DNA of 64,000 bases from Erigeron canadensis (Eukaryota > Streptophyta > Magnoliopsida > Asterales > Asteraceae). Every line of letters begins with the position of its first letter. Position 1 is the stretch's first letter. The stretch is taken from contig NC_057768.1 of the NCBI RefSeq assembly GCF_010389155.1, forward strand, positions 7,686,501 through 7,750,500, given 5' to 3'. Shown here piece after piece: positions 1 to 11,020 of this stretch. The position numbers were made by a program, and so were the translations under genes. Under the pieces are notes generated by a model. It searched no databases, was not told the DNA's origin, and was given only the letters and a program-made list of their open reading frames with translations.

Positions 1-407
1 GTCCTTGAAGTTTCTGTAAAATTACGAACATATAAACACGAATTACATGAAGAATAAGAGATAAGAACAGATGTAAAACTCGTGAATATCATTAATCATA
101 TGGATATTACACCAAATCAGTATACATCTGACCGGCACGAGGTATAGATCTCTACCTCGTGCGCTATGAACGAAATCTGTTGCAACTAAGATCGTTAACC
201 TCAAATTGTAACCTAATTCTAGTATATATAGGTTGTACAAAAGGGGCTGGGCTTCAATCTCGTTCGTGGGCTTTAAGCTCCTTCACACGAACTAGCAACT
301 TCATGCTGACGTCATCACGACCTTGAAGACATCTTTTCTTCTTCATAATCAGCCCATAGAATTGCATTGCGACGGACAATAAAAGGTGCTCAGAAATTGC
401 ATCTACA
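1..407 (-). repeat. Partial LTR of a second retroelement inserted in the gypsy RT
   Basis: Read on the minus strand, the RT reading frame at 408 stops matching RT and a new sequence starts with TGTAGATGC, the usual TG start of an LTR. It runs to the window edge with no coding. It holds a TATA-like CCTATATATACTAG near 220-235 and a hairpin at 135-162 (10-bp arms GCACGAGGTA and TACCTCGTGC). If this is an LTR, its target duplication should be GTCTT (plus strand, 408-412) repeated outside the window. The sudden loss of RT homology is seen directly; the LTR identity is inferred. Confidence 0.55.
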
Positions 408-1303
408 GTCTTTTCTTGGTCTTTCGGGTCGATGGGTATTTGGAAGTACCCGGAGAACCCATCCAAGAAACAAAAATATTCATTACCTGCAAGTCTTTCC
501 AACATTTGATCAATAAATGAGAGGGGAAAATGATCCTTACGGGTGGCATCATTCAACTTACGGTAATTTATGCAAACCCGCCAACCCGTGACAGTCCTAG
601 TAGCCAAAAGTTCATTGTTTTCATTTTCAATTATCGTCATGCCCCCCTTTTTGGGAACACAGTGGACGGGACTTACCCAAGAACTATTGGCAATCGGGAA
701 AATGATCCCGACATCTAACAGTTTAATCACTTCTTTCTTAACTATCTCTTTTATATTTGGATTAAGCCTCCTTTGTCTCTGGACAACGGGCTTTACATCA
801 TCAACAAAATCTATCTTATGCATGCAAAAATCAAGACTAATACCTGGAATGTCGGTAGTCTTCCAAGCAAAAGCCCGCTTATGAGCTTTGAGCACGACCA
901 AAAGAAGATTTTTCTCATCACTCGAAAGTGCGGACGAGATAACAACGGGCAAAGATGATTTACCTGCTAAGTACGCATACTCCAAATGTGAAGGCAACGG
1001 CTTAAGCTCCAGATCAGTAGGTGGTACATCAACCGAATTCGGTATCCTTGAGCTTCCATCAGCAACTACCTTCTCAAAACTCTCATCTTCTGGAGGTGTC
1101 TCATCCATACTAAGTGCCATCACCTCTGCAAACAAATCATCATCATCAATATCCCTAGCTCCTAAGCAAACAAGCTCACTATCAACTTCTGTTTCCATGA
1201 ATTCCTGAAATTCTTGATCTAAAGCATCATCAATAACATCAATCCTGAAACAAGTCTCATCAGTAGAGTAAGAATACTTAATAGATCTTTCAACATTAAA
1301 CAC
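408..1303 (-). pseudogene. Ty3/gypsy reverse transcriptase, N-terminal fragment
   Basis: Reverse transcriptase copies the element RNA into DNA. Gypsy-type landmarks are visible: the palm entry SWVSPVHCVPKKGG, the stretch WRVCINYRKLNDATRKDHFP, and catalytic motif A with its first Asp in CFLDGFSGYFQIPI. Homology ends at KDQEKT where another LTR interrupts at 407, so the YxDD motif and all later domains are absent. Upstream lies the usual acidic linker between protease and RT. The reading frame differs by one base from the protease remnant (a run of Gs near 1311-1318). It is clearly non-functional. Confidence 0.9.
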
Positions 1304-1310
1304 AATTCTA

Positions 1311-1541
1311 TCAGTACCCCAAAGAAATTTCCTTATCTTTCACCCGGATGATAGCATCCGCGGTATTAAGGAATGGTCTACCTAAAATCAAGGGCAACTT
1401 AGTATTTTCCTCCATCTTGAGGATCACAAAATCAACTAGAAAAACTATATGACCTACTTGGACAGTCATGTTTTCAGCAATCCCAATGGGATACTGAAAA
1501 GAATGGTCAGCTAAACGAATACTCATGCGAGTAGGTCTCAA
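1311..1541 (-). pseudogene. Gypsy aspartic protease remnant without its active site
   Basis: The peptide RPTRMSIRLADHSFQYPIG followed by LILGRPFLNTADA is the C-terminal half of an Athila-type retropepsin. The N-terminal half, with the catalytic Asp-Ser/Ala-Gly loop, is missing. The preceding gag-pol frame ends at a DLIQG-like peptide and joins directly to RPTRMS, so an internal deletion of several hundred bases removed the catalytic Asp. It can have no protease activity. Confidence 0.8.
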
Positions 1542-1618
1542 AATCCCTGTATCAAATCAACTAAAGGAACATTAATATGAACATTTTTAATCATATTAAC
1601 AAACTTATCATACTGTTC

Positions 1619-3433
1619 CTACAGCTTAGCTTTCCTGAACCGCTGTGGAAATGGAACCTTAGGCTTATATGGCTTAGCCTCGGGTGTCACGGCCGGTTTC
1701 GGTGGAGTAACCGGAGTCTTCACAGTCGGTTGATCTTCCATCACAATCTCCTCATCAACATCTTCAGCTTCTTCATTTCCTGTATACTGCACATCTGAAA
1801 CAATAACATTAGGATTTGGAGGAGGGGCATAGGATCTACCTGTACGAGTAGTAATGGCCTTCGCTTGCTCCTGACGAACAGGCGGTGGAGTGTACTTCTG
1901 CCCGCTGTTAGACCCTTGATTCTGCTTTGGATTCCGTTGAGTGTTACTAGGAAAAGCACCCTGGGGCCTAGTGAGAGCAGCCATCCTACTTTCGAGAACC
2001 TTAAAATTAATATCCTGATTTTTGGCATTCATCTCCACCTTACAATTAATCTTGTCTAGCCTCTCACTCAACTCCCTAGTATCCTCCCTTATATTCTGGA
2101 TACTTGTGTTTGTCTCAATCTGATTGCTTATCATCTGCTTCATCATTTCTCTCAACTCGGCATTAGGATCGGTAGTAGAAGAGGCAGAACCCGATCCTTG
2201 GTTTTGTTGAGTCTCCTGCTGCTGTGGCTGACTTTGATAATTGCTCCTTTGCCACCTGTTACCAGAAAAACGAGAAGTATTAGCAGGAAAATAAGAGTTA
2301 TAAGAATTGTTACCTGATAACCGGTTCTGAAAACCGGTGCTTCTCTGAAAACCTCCTTGCTGATTCTGAACAAAACTAACATCTTCAGGTCCCCGGTTGG
2401 GACATTCTTCTGAATAGTGTGTCTCTCCACAATGATCACACCCATCAGCAAGCACCTTCACATCTCGTTCTTGATATCCAAACCATGATTCTTGATTTAC
2501 AAATCCTTTATCCATTCTTGCCGACAAAGCTTGAATCTCATCAATGACACTAGAACTGTTGCTTCCATCTGCTCTTGCAACCTTACTTTGCTTGAATCGG
2601 CTCTCATTCTTCAAAAACTTCTTATCATCCATGGCCGCATTATCCTTCACCATACGCTCCAAAATGTCATAACCTTCCTTTGGAGTGATCTTGCTAAAAC
2701 TTCCACCGAAAGCATATCCCATCTCTCTTTTGGAACCCTTATTCAATCCATCAAAGAATAGCTCAACATACTTCTTCTTAGTCAACTCATGTCCCGGACA
2801 ATTTCTTAACATCTCCTTGAATCGGATCCATGCATCAACAACATCTTCCCCATCTTCTTGCACAAAGGATCTTATCAAGTTCTCCAATTGTCTCTGAGTT
2901 CTAACAGAATAAAACTCTCCAATAAAAGCCTCTTTGAGTTGATCCCAAGTAGTGATTGAATTCTCGGGAAGGTCATTGAACCAATCTTCGGCATCTCCGG
3001 TGAGAGTGATAGGAAAGGTTTCAAGTTTGACTCCACTCATTTGGTTTTGTCCATATTGATAAAGCCTAGCTAACTTCTCAAACCTCTCCAAATGCTTATA
3101 AGGATCCCATTTCTTCTTACCATCAAATTTTTGCTCTTCAATGCTCTTAAGATGGTTGGGCTTTAAGTTGAAATTTTGATCAACACCCGGTGGTCTAATG
3201 GCGGACCCACGAGCCGTAGGAATGGTTCGGGTTCGGTCACCATACCGGATGTCGTTTGGATCTCTTGGTGGATTGTCACCCATTTCTTCTTTCACAAGTG
3301 CAAGCTCAAAGAATTCCTCTAGATAGAAGCCTTCTTCGTCCGAATCCAGTGGTGCTGTGAAGTTGATCCTGCGTCTAGGTGGAGTTTTCAATGGACTAAA
3401 AAGCGGTCTCCCCGAAGAACGCAAAATCATCAA
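1619..3433 (-). CDS. Gypsy (Athila-like) gag polyprotein, 604 aa
   Basis: This long uninterrupted ORF lies just downstream of the PBS. Gag is the structural protein of the virus-like particle that packages element RNA. Residues ~90-260 carry the retrotransposon gag signature (GDAEDWFNDLPE, then TWDQLKEAFIGEFY), and a CCHC zinc knuckle CDHCGETHYSEEC lies near residue 331. The C-terminal third is rich in Q, N and P. The frame closes at a TAG (1619-1621) after FPQRFRKAKL, where relatives read on into pol, and the same frame stays recognisable for about 30 codons. Gag is therefore the only open part of a defective element. Confidence 0.88.
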   Translation of the reverse strand: MMILRSSGRPLFSPLKTPPRRRINFTAPLDSDEEGFYLEEFFELALVKEEMGDNPPRDPNDIRYGDRTRTIPTARGSAIRPPGVDQNFNLKPNHLKSIEEQKFDGKKKWDPYKHLERFEKLARLYQYGQNQMSGVKLETFPITLTGDAEDWFNDLPENSITTWDQLKEAFIGEFYSVRTQRQLENLIRSFVQEDGEDVVDAWIRFKEMLRNCPGHELTKKKYVELFFDGLNKGSKREMGYAFGGSFSKITPKEGYDILERMVKDNAAMDDKKFLKNESRFKQSKVARADGSNSSSVIDEIQALSARMDKGFVNQESWFGYQERDVKVLADGCDHCGETHYSEECPNRGPEDVSFVQNQQGGFQRSTGFQNRLSGNNSYNSYFPANTSRFSGNRWQRSNYQSQPQQQETQQNQGSGSASSTTDPNAELREMMKQMISNQIETNTSIQNIREDTRELSERLDKINCKVEMNAKNQDINFKVLESRMAALTRPQGAFPSNTQRNPKQNQGSNSGQKYTPPPVRQEQAKAITTRTGRSYAPPPNPNVIVSDVQYTGNEEAEDVDEEIVMEDQPTVKTPVTPPKPAVTPEAKPYKPKVPFPQRFRKAKL

Positions 3434-3586
3434 CTATTAAAGAATCCTGCAAAACACAACTAACACCACACGTCAAATGCACCTGTGATAATTCAAGAAA
3501 ACAATTCTAAACTAATAAAGCAAATAACTCCCTCACGCGTGAGGGAGGATCAAACCACTAAATTCACAACTAAATCGGCACACAAT

Positions 3587-3603
3587 CCCCGGCAGCGGCG
3601 CCA
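3587..3603 (-). other. Primer-binding site complementary to tRNA-Asp
   Basis: On the minus strand TGGCGCCGCTGCCGGGG matches the complement of the 3' end of plant tRNA-Asp with one mismatch. It lies six bases after the LTR end, as in Athila/Tat elements, and fixes the element orientation and inner LTR boundary. Confidence 0.85.
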
Positions 3604-4748
3604 AAAACTTGATGTGCAAAATCGAGCTTTAAATTTATAAAACTAAAACTACCCAAAAACTCACTACTATGCACTCACGGGCAGTGGACCCGATCGTTTG
3701 TAATATAGTTAAGAGATAAGTCTGAGTTCGCTCTCAGGGATTGGAAATGATTAGTTGCCTATGAAATGGTTTGGAAAACGGGTGTTGCTTCGAAAATCCT
3801 CTTGACAAATAAAATAAATGGGTTTGCAAAATAATTGCATAAATTTAAAAGAACACTTCAGACAATATAATTAAAAGTCATCCACCTTGACTTCCCTCGA
3901 CTTCAAATGTGATTACATTTAATGAAGAACAAATTCTCTAGAGTTTAAAGATAATCGTGACAAGATTAAGCTACTCACGTGGTACCACCAACCGTGAACA
4001 AATTATCGAATCACCTAACTACTAGTCGAATTACCCAAGCCGGTACCACTAAAACTAAGACAATTCTTCTAACAATCAGTTTTATTGACTATCAAATTAT
4101 CAATTGAACCTATGTGACAATAGCGTGGTACCACCAACCGATATCAATCACGTTGACAAAATTAATCTTTTCTTAAAATGATATTCACTATCATACCATG
4201 AACTAATGATAATTACTCATAGACAAGTAACCGTTTTAAAATCACATACACATTCAACTGGTACCACCAACGAAGAATCATATGCAACCAATATCAAAAT
4301 TAATTAATGAAAAGAGTTAACATCATCAAGATCACAGAACAACGATAATTAAATATACCCTTTTGAGTTAAAAATATTGCAATCACATTATCCGTCTAGT
4401 TTCATCAAGGTGGATGATTAAACGTTTAGCCACTCATGATCAATTCACAATAATAAATAAAATAGAAGAGAAACATGATTTACCAATCGCTCGAAGAAAA
4501 TATAATGCAAGACAATAAGTAGATACGATCTAGATGGGTGCCCGTGAATCTTCAACGAATCCGCCTAAGAAATAATCTTGATTGGAGGAAGAAGAACCCT
4601 TGTAGAACAGCTCCTAGAAAGATTTTTTGATGATAATTTTCGACCTAGGGTTTTTCTATTTATACTCCTCCAAAATCTGATGCAGAAACAAGGCAAGTCT
4701 GATTCTCTCGTGCACCCACTGCAACACAGTGGGGTTGAGACTTCCCTC

Positions 4749-4983
4749 ACTGCGGCGCAGTAAGGTATTATTTGACTTTGACTTCGGCTGACTGCGGCGC
4801 AGTGGCTTGTGTGACCACCACTGCGGCGCAGTATGAATCCACGGCCTCCTTACTTCCTTTCTTGACTGCGGCGCAGTCATTCACTTATGACCCCCACTGC
4901 GGCGCAGTGGGGAAATCTTCATTTGTTTCCGAGGATATTGGTCGCGGCGCAGTGGGCTACGTGCATCCCCACTGCGGCGCAGT
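4749..4983. repeat. Array of ACTGCGGCGCAGT near-palindromes in the LTR
   Basis: The 13-mer ACTGCGGCGCAGT occurs at 4749, 4791, 4820, 4865, 4896 and 4971, with a one-sided variant at 4941 and a decayed one near 4718. Each is a near-perfect inverted repeat around a single G. Spacing is irregular (about 29-45 bp) and the spacers are unrelated, so this is not simple tandem repetition. Confidence 0.85.
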
Positions 4984-5145
4984 CATTGCTTGTACAGAAC
5001 CATCTAATATCGTTCTCGATTACTTGCCAAACTCCGTCGTTTCTTTCACTCAAATCAACTCTCATCATCATAACGTACTTCCTGGCCAATAATCATCCGA
5101 AAATGTACCAAATGAACGCGTATGTTTAGAGCCTGTAAACACTAA

Positions 5146-6074
5146 GGGCATGTTTGGTTCAATGGAATTCATAGGAATTCAAAGGAATTGGAATTCAAAT
5201 TCCATTACTTAGGTTGTTTGGTTGAAAAAAAGATGGAATTGGAATTGAAAATTTTCCTACAAATTCCTTAAAATATAGAGTTCAACATTCCTTCACTAAA
5301 CAAATGGAACGTTTCCAATTCCAATGGAATTGAAACAATTTGACAAAAAAGCCCCACAAATTATACAAACCTATTTCCTCTTGAGCCCTGTAATCAGGGG
5401 ACGTCCGTTGTTCTACCACCACCAACCACCTGATCTACTGACCAGTTATCTCCCTGCCACCATCGTTTAGGATTTCCGGCCGCCACTGCTTATGATTCCC
5501 GGCAGCACCATTCAAACTCCATCACGTTTTCAGTATTAAACTATCATATGCTTGACTGCTTGTTATGTTAGTCATCATTGTTGGATTGGAAAAAAGATAT
5601 TTTGTTAGAATAGAAGATTAAAGAAGAGTTGGTCGAAAGAAAAATTGACTGAAAAAGGGATGAAAGAAGTTGCAGGTGAAGAGTTTTAGGGAAAAATGAT
5701 ATCATGACTTTTTGGTGGTATACCTTGTAGGCATACATCGATCTATCTATATATCATTTTTTCAATTATTGTAATTATCATCTATACATAAGATCTATTA
5801 ATTATTAATATTATTATTATTATTATTATTATTTATTAACATTACTTTTATTATCTTTATTATTATGGTTATCAAAAAGAAAAAAAACTTGCAGAAAGGG
5901 TAATTGTGTCATCTGCTATAGTTAAAATTCTAATTCAATTAACTGAATTCCATTGAATTCTGTCAATCAAACATATGTTATATTTTAAAACTTTCAGATT
6001 CTAATTCCTTTAAATTCCAATTCCTTCAACAAATTTCAATTCCTTAAAAAACATTCCGTGAACCAAACGCCCCC
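5146..6074. mobile_element. PIF/Harbinger (Tourist-like) MITE in the LTR
   Basis: The ends are inverted: left GGGCATGTTTGGTTC, and right, reverse-complemented, GGGGCGTTTGGTTC. Both are followed by GGAATT-rich subterminal sequence. The 3-bp TSD TAA (5143-5145 and 6075-6077) is typical of PIF/Harbinger. The 929-bp interior has no transposase ORF and includes an ATT microsatellite near 5805-5835, so the element is non-autonomous. Confidence 0.8.
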
Positions 6075-6177
6075 TAACAAACACCATAAATGCGCCAAAT
6101 GCATACAAAAACGACTTAAAACATATAGTAAAATGGCCAATAACGATGTGGGTAATGGATATAAATTAGCCACATCA

Positions 6178-6905
6178 TTTACCTACTAGCTTCACCACCA
6201 TGACCGAAACTACATTTGTGAAATTTGGATGAGTACCATTTGGTTTTTCGGCTTTCTCCATAGAGCCTAATAGACTATACCAGTAATTTCTGGTGCCCCT
6301 ATTCATGCAGAAGTGTCATTTGTGATCCAAACCTTGGCATTGAAACAATATAATATTATTAGTATATTGGAATCAAAAGAGAGTTCCATCAAGGCAACAC
6401 AGTCAAAGTGTATCAAACGGGAGACCGTTATTGGTTGGATGACTTCCAGATTCTTGAGATCGACAAACAAGGGAATCATGATTGTTGAAACTTGACAACC
6501 ACGGGCAATACAATTAAATAAAGACGTTGTAATATGTTTAAAGTGGGAGGGCTACGCTACCCTTGTGTTATATTAATGGAAATGTGACGCTATGAAGAGG
6601 CCGAACTTGCATTTTATGTTGAATCCGAAATGTTCCTCTTTATCGTCCCACCCCTCAAGATTTGGTGAAACCTATGTATACTGGTGAAGTTGAACACGCC
6701 ATGCTATTTTTGGGGGTTGACACGAGGTTTAAAAATCCGAGAGATCTTTTTGTTCGGGTCAAAAATAGTTAGGGAACCAAATTGGGAGTTCTCGGGCATT
6801 CAAGGATACCATTCAAGGCTATTTAAGGGTGTTCAATTACCATCCTCAAGCAAATATCTACAAGATATGTACTTCTCTAATGGATATGATACGTGCGTAT
6901 CCTTG
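6178..6905 (+). pseudogene. Papain-like (C1A) peptidase pseudogene, copy A
   Basis: This matches the other copies from the segment TSFTTMTETT onward. The 5' part, with the catalytic Cys, is cut off by the gypsy LTR. The catalytic-His motif survives as EHAML and the Asn motif as VKNS followed by a stop where other copies read NSWG. There are several frame breaks and a shared in-frame TAG (near 6359). It forms a tail-to-tail inverted pair with copy B. Confidence 0.75.
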
Positions 6906-6934
6906 GTAATATAACAATATGGAATTACCTCGAA

Positions 6935-8065
6935 TAGTATCCTTAAATGCCCTAGAACTCCCCATTTGGTTCCCAAACTCTTTTTTCCCGGACAAAATGT
7001 TCCCCCGGATTTTTAAACATGGTGTTAACCCCTACAACTAGCATGGTGTGTTCTGATTCATCAATATGCATAGGGTTTACCAAATCTTCAAGGGTAGCAC
7101 GATAAAGAGGAATAGTTCTGGATTCCACATCAAAAGCAAGTTCGACATATTCATAACGGTACATTTCCATTGACACAACACAAGGATAACGTAGCGCTCC
7201 CACTATAAACATATCACAAAGTCATTCTTTTAATTGTATTCCATGTGGTTGTCAGGTTCCACCAATCATGATTCTCTTGTTTGTCGACCTCAAAAATCTA
7301 GATGTTATCCACCTAATAACAGTCTCCCGTTTGATAGACTTTGACCGTGTTGCCTTCATGGAACTCTCTTTAGATTCGAGTATACTGATAGTTTTGGGTT
7401 GTTTCAATGTCAAGGTTTGGATTACAACTGACACTTATACATGAATAAGGGCACTGGAAATCATTGGCATAGTCTACTAGGCTTTATGAAGAGAGCTAAA
7501 GACCAATCGGTGCTCTTCCTACTTTCACCAGTGTGGTTTCGGGCATGGTGGTGAAGCTAGTTGGTAAACATACAGGTTCATATTTCTGGTTAAGGACTTC
7601 TTCGGTTTCATACTGAATTTTGCATGCTTCCCAGGAAATCAAAGGATAACCAATTATTGCTAGTATGAACAATATATGTATGAATGTGTAAGAAGTTGTA
7701 GTTTCAACACAAATAAAGATCAAAGGTATTTCTATGCGATGAATGAGGGTAGATGGGCATTCATGATCTGGTTACTTCTTTTCTTTGATTATTTACCCGA
7801 CACTTGCAGAGTATAGGGGCAAAGTTTATTAGGGTGTTGAATGTGTGTATGAGAAAGCTTTTCCTTTTCCATGATTATCAAGAGAAAGGGTGTTTAATGC
7901 AAGACATGATGAAGAATCAAGTACAGGGAACGAAAAAGTGCTAGTAAGTTTGAAGATAGAGAATTTTAAGCGAAAGAAAGTAATGAAAAAGTTACGGTAA
8001 GTTGAGTAGAAGAAATGATCGATGAACCCCCTTAAACTTGAGTAGAAGAAAAAAAAGTCCACCAA
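6935..8065 (-). pseudogene. Papain-like (C1A) peptidase pseudogene, copy B
   Basis: C1A peptidases hydrolyse proteins with a Cys-His-Asn triad. On the minus strand, VLNQKYEPVC (near 7610-7580) matches the VKNQ...C block of papain, with the oxyanion Gln six residues before the Cys. Further on, SEHTMLVVGV holds the His, and the NSWG block is decayed. Coding-like sequence runs from ~7720 to 6952 with frameshifts and stops, and about 350 bp of homologous upstream sequence follows to 8065. No prodomain, signal peptide or intron is visible. It keeps CAG at one position where five copies have TAG. Confidence 0.75.
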
Positions 8066-8275
8066 AATTTACTATCTCGAAGTATATTGACATTTCATAT
8101 GCATGCGTCATACATTGATGCTTTTGTTGTTTATTTTTCATTGTTCTTTTCTTTTATATTTTTTTCTTCGACTACCTCACACTAGTGGAGTTTCTCCAAA
8201 CACGGAGTTTTTTCTTTTTACGAAGGTGTTGAGAGAGAAAAAAAGCGGATAATTTTTCATTTTTGATTTGTGATA

Positions 8276-9670
8276 TTACTGAATGTGCATGAAATCTGGA
8301 TAGTTTTTTCTTTTTTGTCTTGCTTTAGGATCATATTTAGGGTTTGCCAAATCTTGAACAGTGTAATGATAAAGATAACGAATTCTGGATTCCACTTCAA
8401 ATGCAAGTTGGGACTCTCCATAGCGGTACATATTCATTGCCACAACGCAAGGGTGGCATACTTTAAACATATATCGCAAAGTCTTTCGTTAATTGTATGC
8501 CCTGTGTTTGTCAGGTTTCACAAATCATGATTGTCTTCTTCTTCGACCTCAAGAATCTGGATGTCACCAACCAATAATGCTTGCCCGTTTGATACACTTC
8601 GACCACGTAGCCTTTATGGAACTCTCTTTTGATTCGATTAAATTGATAACCTTGGGTTGCTTCAATGCCACGGTTTTGATTATAAATGACGCTTATGCAT
8701 TGAAAGGCGCGGTGGAAACCATTGGCATAGTCTATGATGCTATGTGGAGAAAGTTGAAGCCCAATTGATACTAACCCTGCTTTTACTAGGGTTGTTTCAG
8801 TCATGTTCGTGAGGGTCATGCGTAAACGTATGGGTTCACCTTTTGGTTTAGTACATTGTTGGTTTCATCTTAAAAATTGGATTCTCCCAAGTCAATAGCA
8901 CAATACATTTTGTGTTTATATGTGTGGAGTTTCTTCACAATGAATAGTATGAATGGTATATGTATAGTTGTGTAAAAAGTTGTAGTTTCAATCAGGTGAA
9001 ACACAAAGAAAGATTAATGAGTATTTGTATTGAATTGGAAGTGGAGAATTATGAATAGGTAATTGATGGGCTGTAAATGCATTTATGATCTAGCTTTTTT
9101 TTTGAAATGCTATTAAGATCACTCACGACACCATTTTTTGCAATTAATGACAGCCACGTGATCATCCTCAAATACCTTTCAGGAGGAATAAACCCAAATA
9201 ATTGGGAAAAAACCCCCTGTTTGCAAGATTCGAACCCGTGATGTATGCACATTCAGGGGCTCTATCCCACTTCCTGATGACCATTGAGCTAAAGCTCTTG
9301 GATATTTATGATCTAACTAGGTACCACTCCTGACGCTTTTCCTTCTTATTTTCATTAAAAGGAGCATGGGTATTGCCAACCATTTCCTTTTCTCTCCCAT
9401 ATATTTCTTTTTTGAAAATTGATAGCCATATCAAGAGTAATGAGACGCTTTTCCAGACATGAGGGGAAGAACTGGGTGAAGTTTACGACTAGATGAAAGC
9501 CAAAAGTATCATGGTGTTTAATGTGAGAGATCTTAATGTGAATAGAGTTTTTCCTTTTCGAACATTATGAAGAGAGGGTGTTTATTGTCGGAAATGATGA
9601 AGAATAAAGAAGAAAGTCTGTGTATGCGTTTAATGTAAAGGAATGAATAAGTCAAAGTAAGTTCACTTTA
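8276..9670 (-). pseudogene. Papain-like peptidase pseudogene, divergent copy C
   Basis: This is the most diverged copy. The minus-strand peptides TETTLVKAGLVSIGLQLSP and FKVCHPCVVAMNMYRYG align to the other copies. It keeps Gln (CAA and CAG) at both positions where most copies have TAG stops, which supports Gln as ancestral. The 3' end with the His and Asn motifs is lost near 8276-8340. Upstream homology continues to ~9670 and is split by a SINE at 9093-9303. It has no inverted partner. Confidence 0.65.
9093..9303 (-). mobile_element. tRNA-derived SINE with a perfect 12-bp TSD
   Basis: On the minus strand it opens with an A-box-like TAGCTCAATGGTCA and a B-box GGTTCGAATC about 50 bp later, then a unique body ending in A9. 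It is flanked by the 12-bp direct repeat ATTTATGATCTA at 9081-9092 and 9304-9315, as expected for LINE-machinery integration. It interrupts the upstream part of pseudogene copy C. Confidence 0.85.
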
Positions 9671-10204
9671 TAGATGTGGTTTTTGTCCGTTGACTCGTTT
9701 ATTACTCGACTCGAAAACATGATTTTTGACTCGTATTTCGAATCACAATAGTCAGTATATTAGATACTATATATTTTTACAATAATATGTAAATATCTAT
9801 TATATAAATATGATATAAACTTATATCTTGAGCTAGAAATAAAAAGTTACTATTTAAAGAAAATCAAATTGAAAAGCATAAAAATGAATTATGTTTCGAA
9901 ACTTGAAAATAAATTATTTATTTTTTTAACCACGACTCAGATGTGACTCGAGTCGACATGGAACGTGACTTACATCGACTCGGATGACTCGGGCAAAGTC
10001 CACAAGTTCACCTCTTTTTACTTTGTTTACCTATGCATAATAATTCTCCACAATCAATCTAATACAAATACCCATCAAATTTTCTTTGTGGTTCATATAA
10101 TTGAAGAAAAAATCACTGATAATTGTTGATTTCAAAGCCTAAGATAACGTCAAGGTTACAACCCGCGAATTATTGAAAGTAGAACATTTTTTCTATTAAC
10201 AAAT
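9671..10204. other. No gene seen
   Basis: AT-rich sequence with no ORF of note and no recognisable terminal repeats. There are many ACTCG-type words around 9690-9990, with no clear repeat unit. Confidence 0.5.
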
Positions 10205-10571
10205 AAACGTTTCATCAAAAGCCTTAACTCGTATAAGCTTTTTGTTTATACATTAACCTTTACCAATATGGCCATGTCATATTGGCCACTAACTAAAGGT
10301 GTAAATTTCATATGCATTAAAATATTTAATCACTAGATCACTTACATATTTTTAATATTTATACACAATTCATACTTGATTGACCAATATATATAAATGG
10401 TTCATACATGTGGTTGACCAATATGTGGTTGACCACGTGTGCAACAAGCCAACAAGTACAAATGTTAGAAGTTTGTAAGGCATATACACCAATAAAAAAA
10501 AGTTTAAGGTAGAACCATGTTCTATGTACAAAACTTTAAAAGTGTGTAGAACATATATATATATAAAGTTA

Positions 10572-10864
10572 GGGTTAAGTATCTAGAAGTGTAAGTAACT
10601 TTTACATTTTTCTTATTGTGTGAATGTAACTTTCATTTGGTTCATTGTATGTAACCAACCTGCTAAATTTAAACGATTAATGTAAAATTTTTATGTTGAC
10701 CAATCAAAAACTTCTACGTGGCAGCTCATATGGTGTGCCACGTATACAGTTTTACATTAATCGTTCAATTTAGCGAGATAGTTACATACAATGAACCAAA
10801 TGAAAGTTACATTCACACAATAGAAAAAGTGTAAAAGTTACTTACACCCCCGGATACTAAACCC
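10572..10864. mobile_element. Mutator-type MITE with ~120-bp TIRs
   Basis: The two halves are inverted copies. Left starts GGGTTAAGTATC; right, reverse-complemented, starts GGGTTTAGTATC. The match extends about 120 bp each side around a short non-repeated centre. The flanks ATAAAGTTA (10563-10571) and AAAAAGTTA (10865-10873) agree at 8 of 9 bases, fitting a 9-bp MULE TSD. The paralogous locus near 32690 lacks it. Confidence 0.8.
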
Positions 10865-11020
10865 AAAAAGTTAAATATGCAAATATGTAAGTAAAAGTAG
10901 ATTGATGATCTAGTGATTAAATCCTTAATTTAATTTTGATACTAGATGAGCTAGGTGAGATATAAGATTTTACCCTCAAGATTATGAGTTTGACTCCTTA
11001 AAATTGAACAAGCTTGTGAG

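Larger units (their letters stand above)
408..6177 (-). mobile_element. Truncated Ty3/gypsy retrotransposon, Athila-like
   Basis: On the minus strand, in order from 6177 down to 408: a long LTR, a PBS matching plant tRNA-Asp, a gag ORF, a protease remnant and the N-terminal part of RT. The rest of RT, RNase H, integrase and the 3' LTR are missing or lie left of the window, beyond the LTR that interrupts RT at 407. The right edge ends in CACATCA at 6177 and abuts peptidase pseudogene copy A, so the element landed inside that pseudogene. The candidate TSD on the right is TTTAC (6178-6182). Confidence 0.85.
3610..6177 (-). repeat. 5' LTR of the gypsy element, with a nested MITE
   Basis: On the minus strand it starts TGATGTGGC (6177) and ends GCACATCA (3610) next to the PBS. 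Without the MITE at 5146-6074 and its TSD it is about 1.63 kb. It shares the block GGGCAGTGGACCCG, then a GTAATATAG-like end, with the solo LTR at 51932-53427, showing family membership. It contains an array of near-palindromic mini-repeats at 4749-4983. Confidence 0.85.

Noticed and set aside
4749..4983. CRISPR-like array of short repeats and unique spacers
   Set aside because: Spacing is irregular, the units lie inside a plant LTR, and there are no cas genes; this is eukaryotic DNA.
4772..5129. Overlapping frames through the ACTGCGGCGCAGT array
   Set aside because: Open only because of the repeated 13-mer; they lie inside an LTR.
9210..9303. Possible functional tRNA gene (A and B boxes)
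   Set aside because: No cloverleaf or acceptor stem can be drawn, and the unit has an A-tail and a 12-bp TSD, so it is a SINE.
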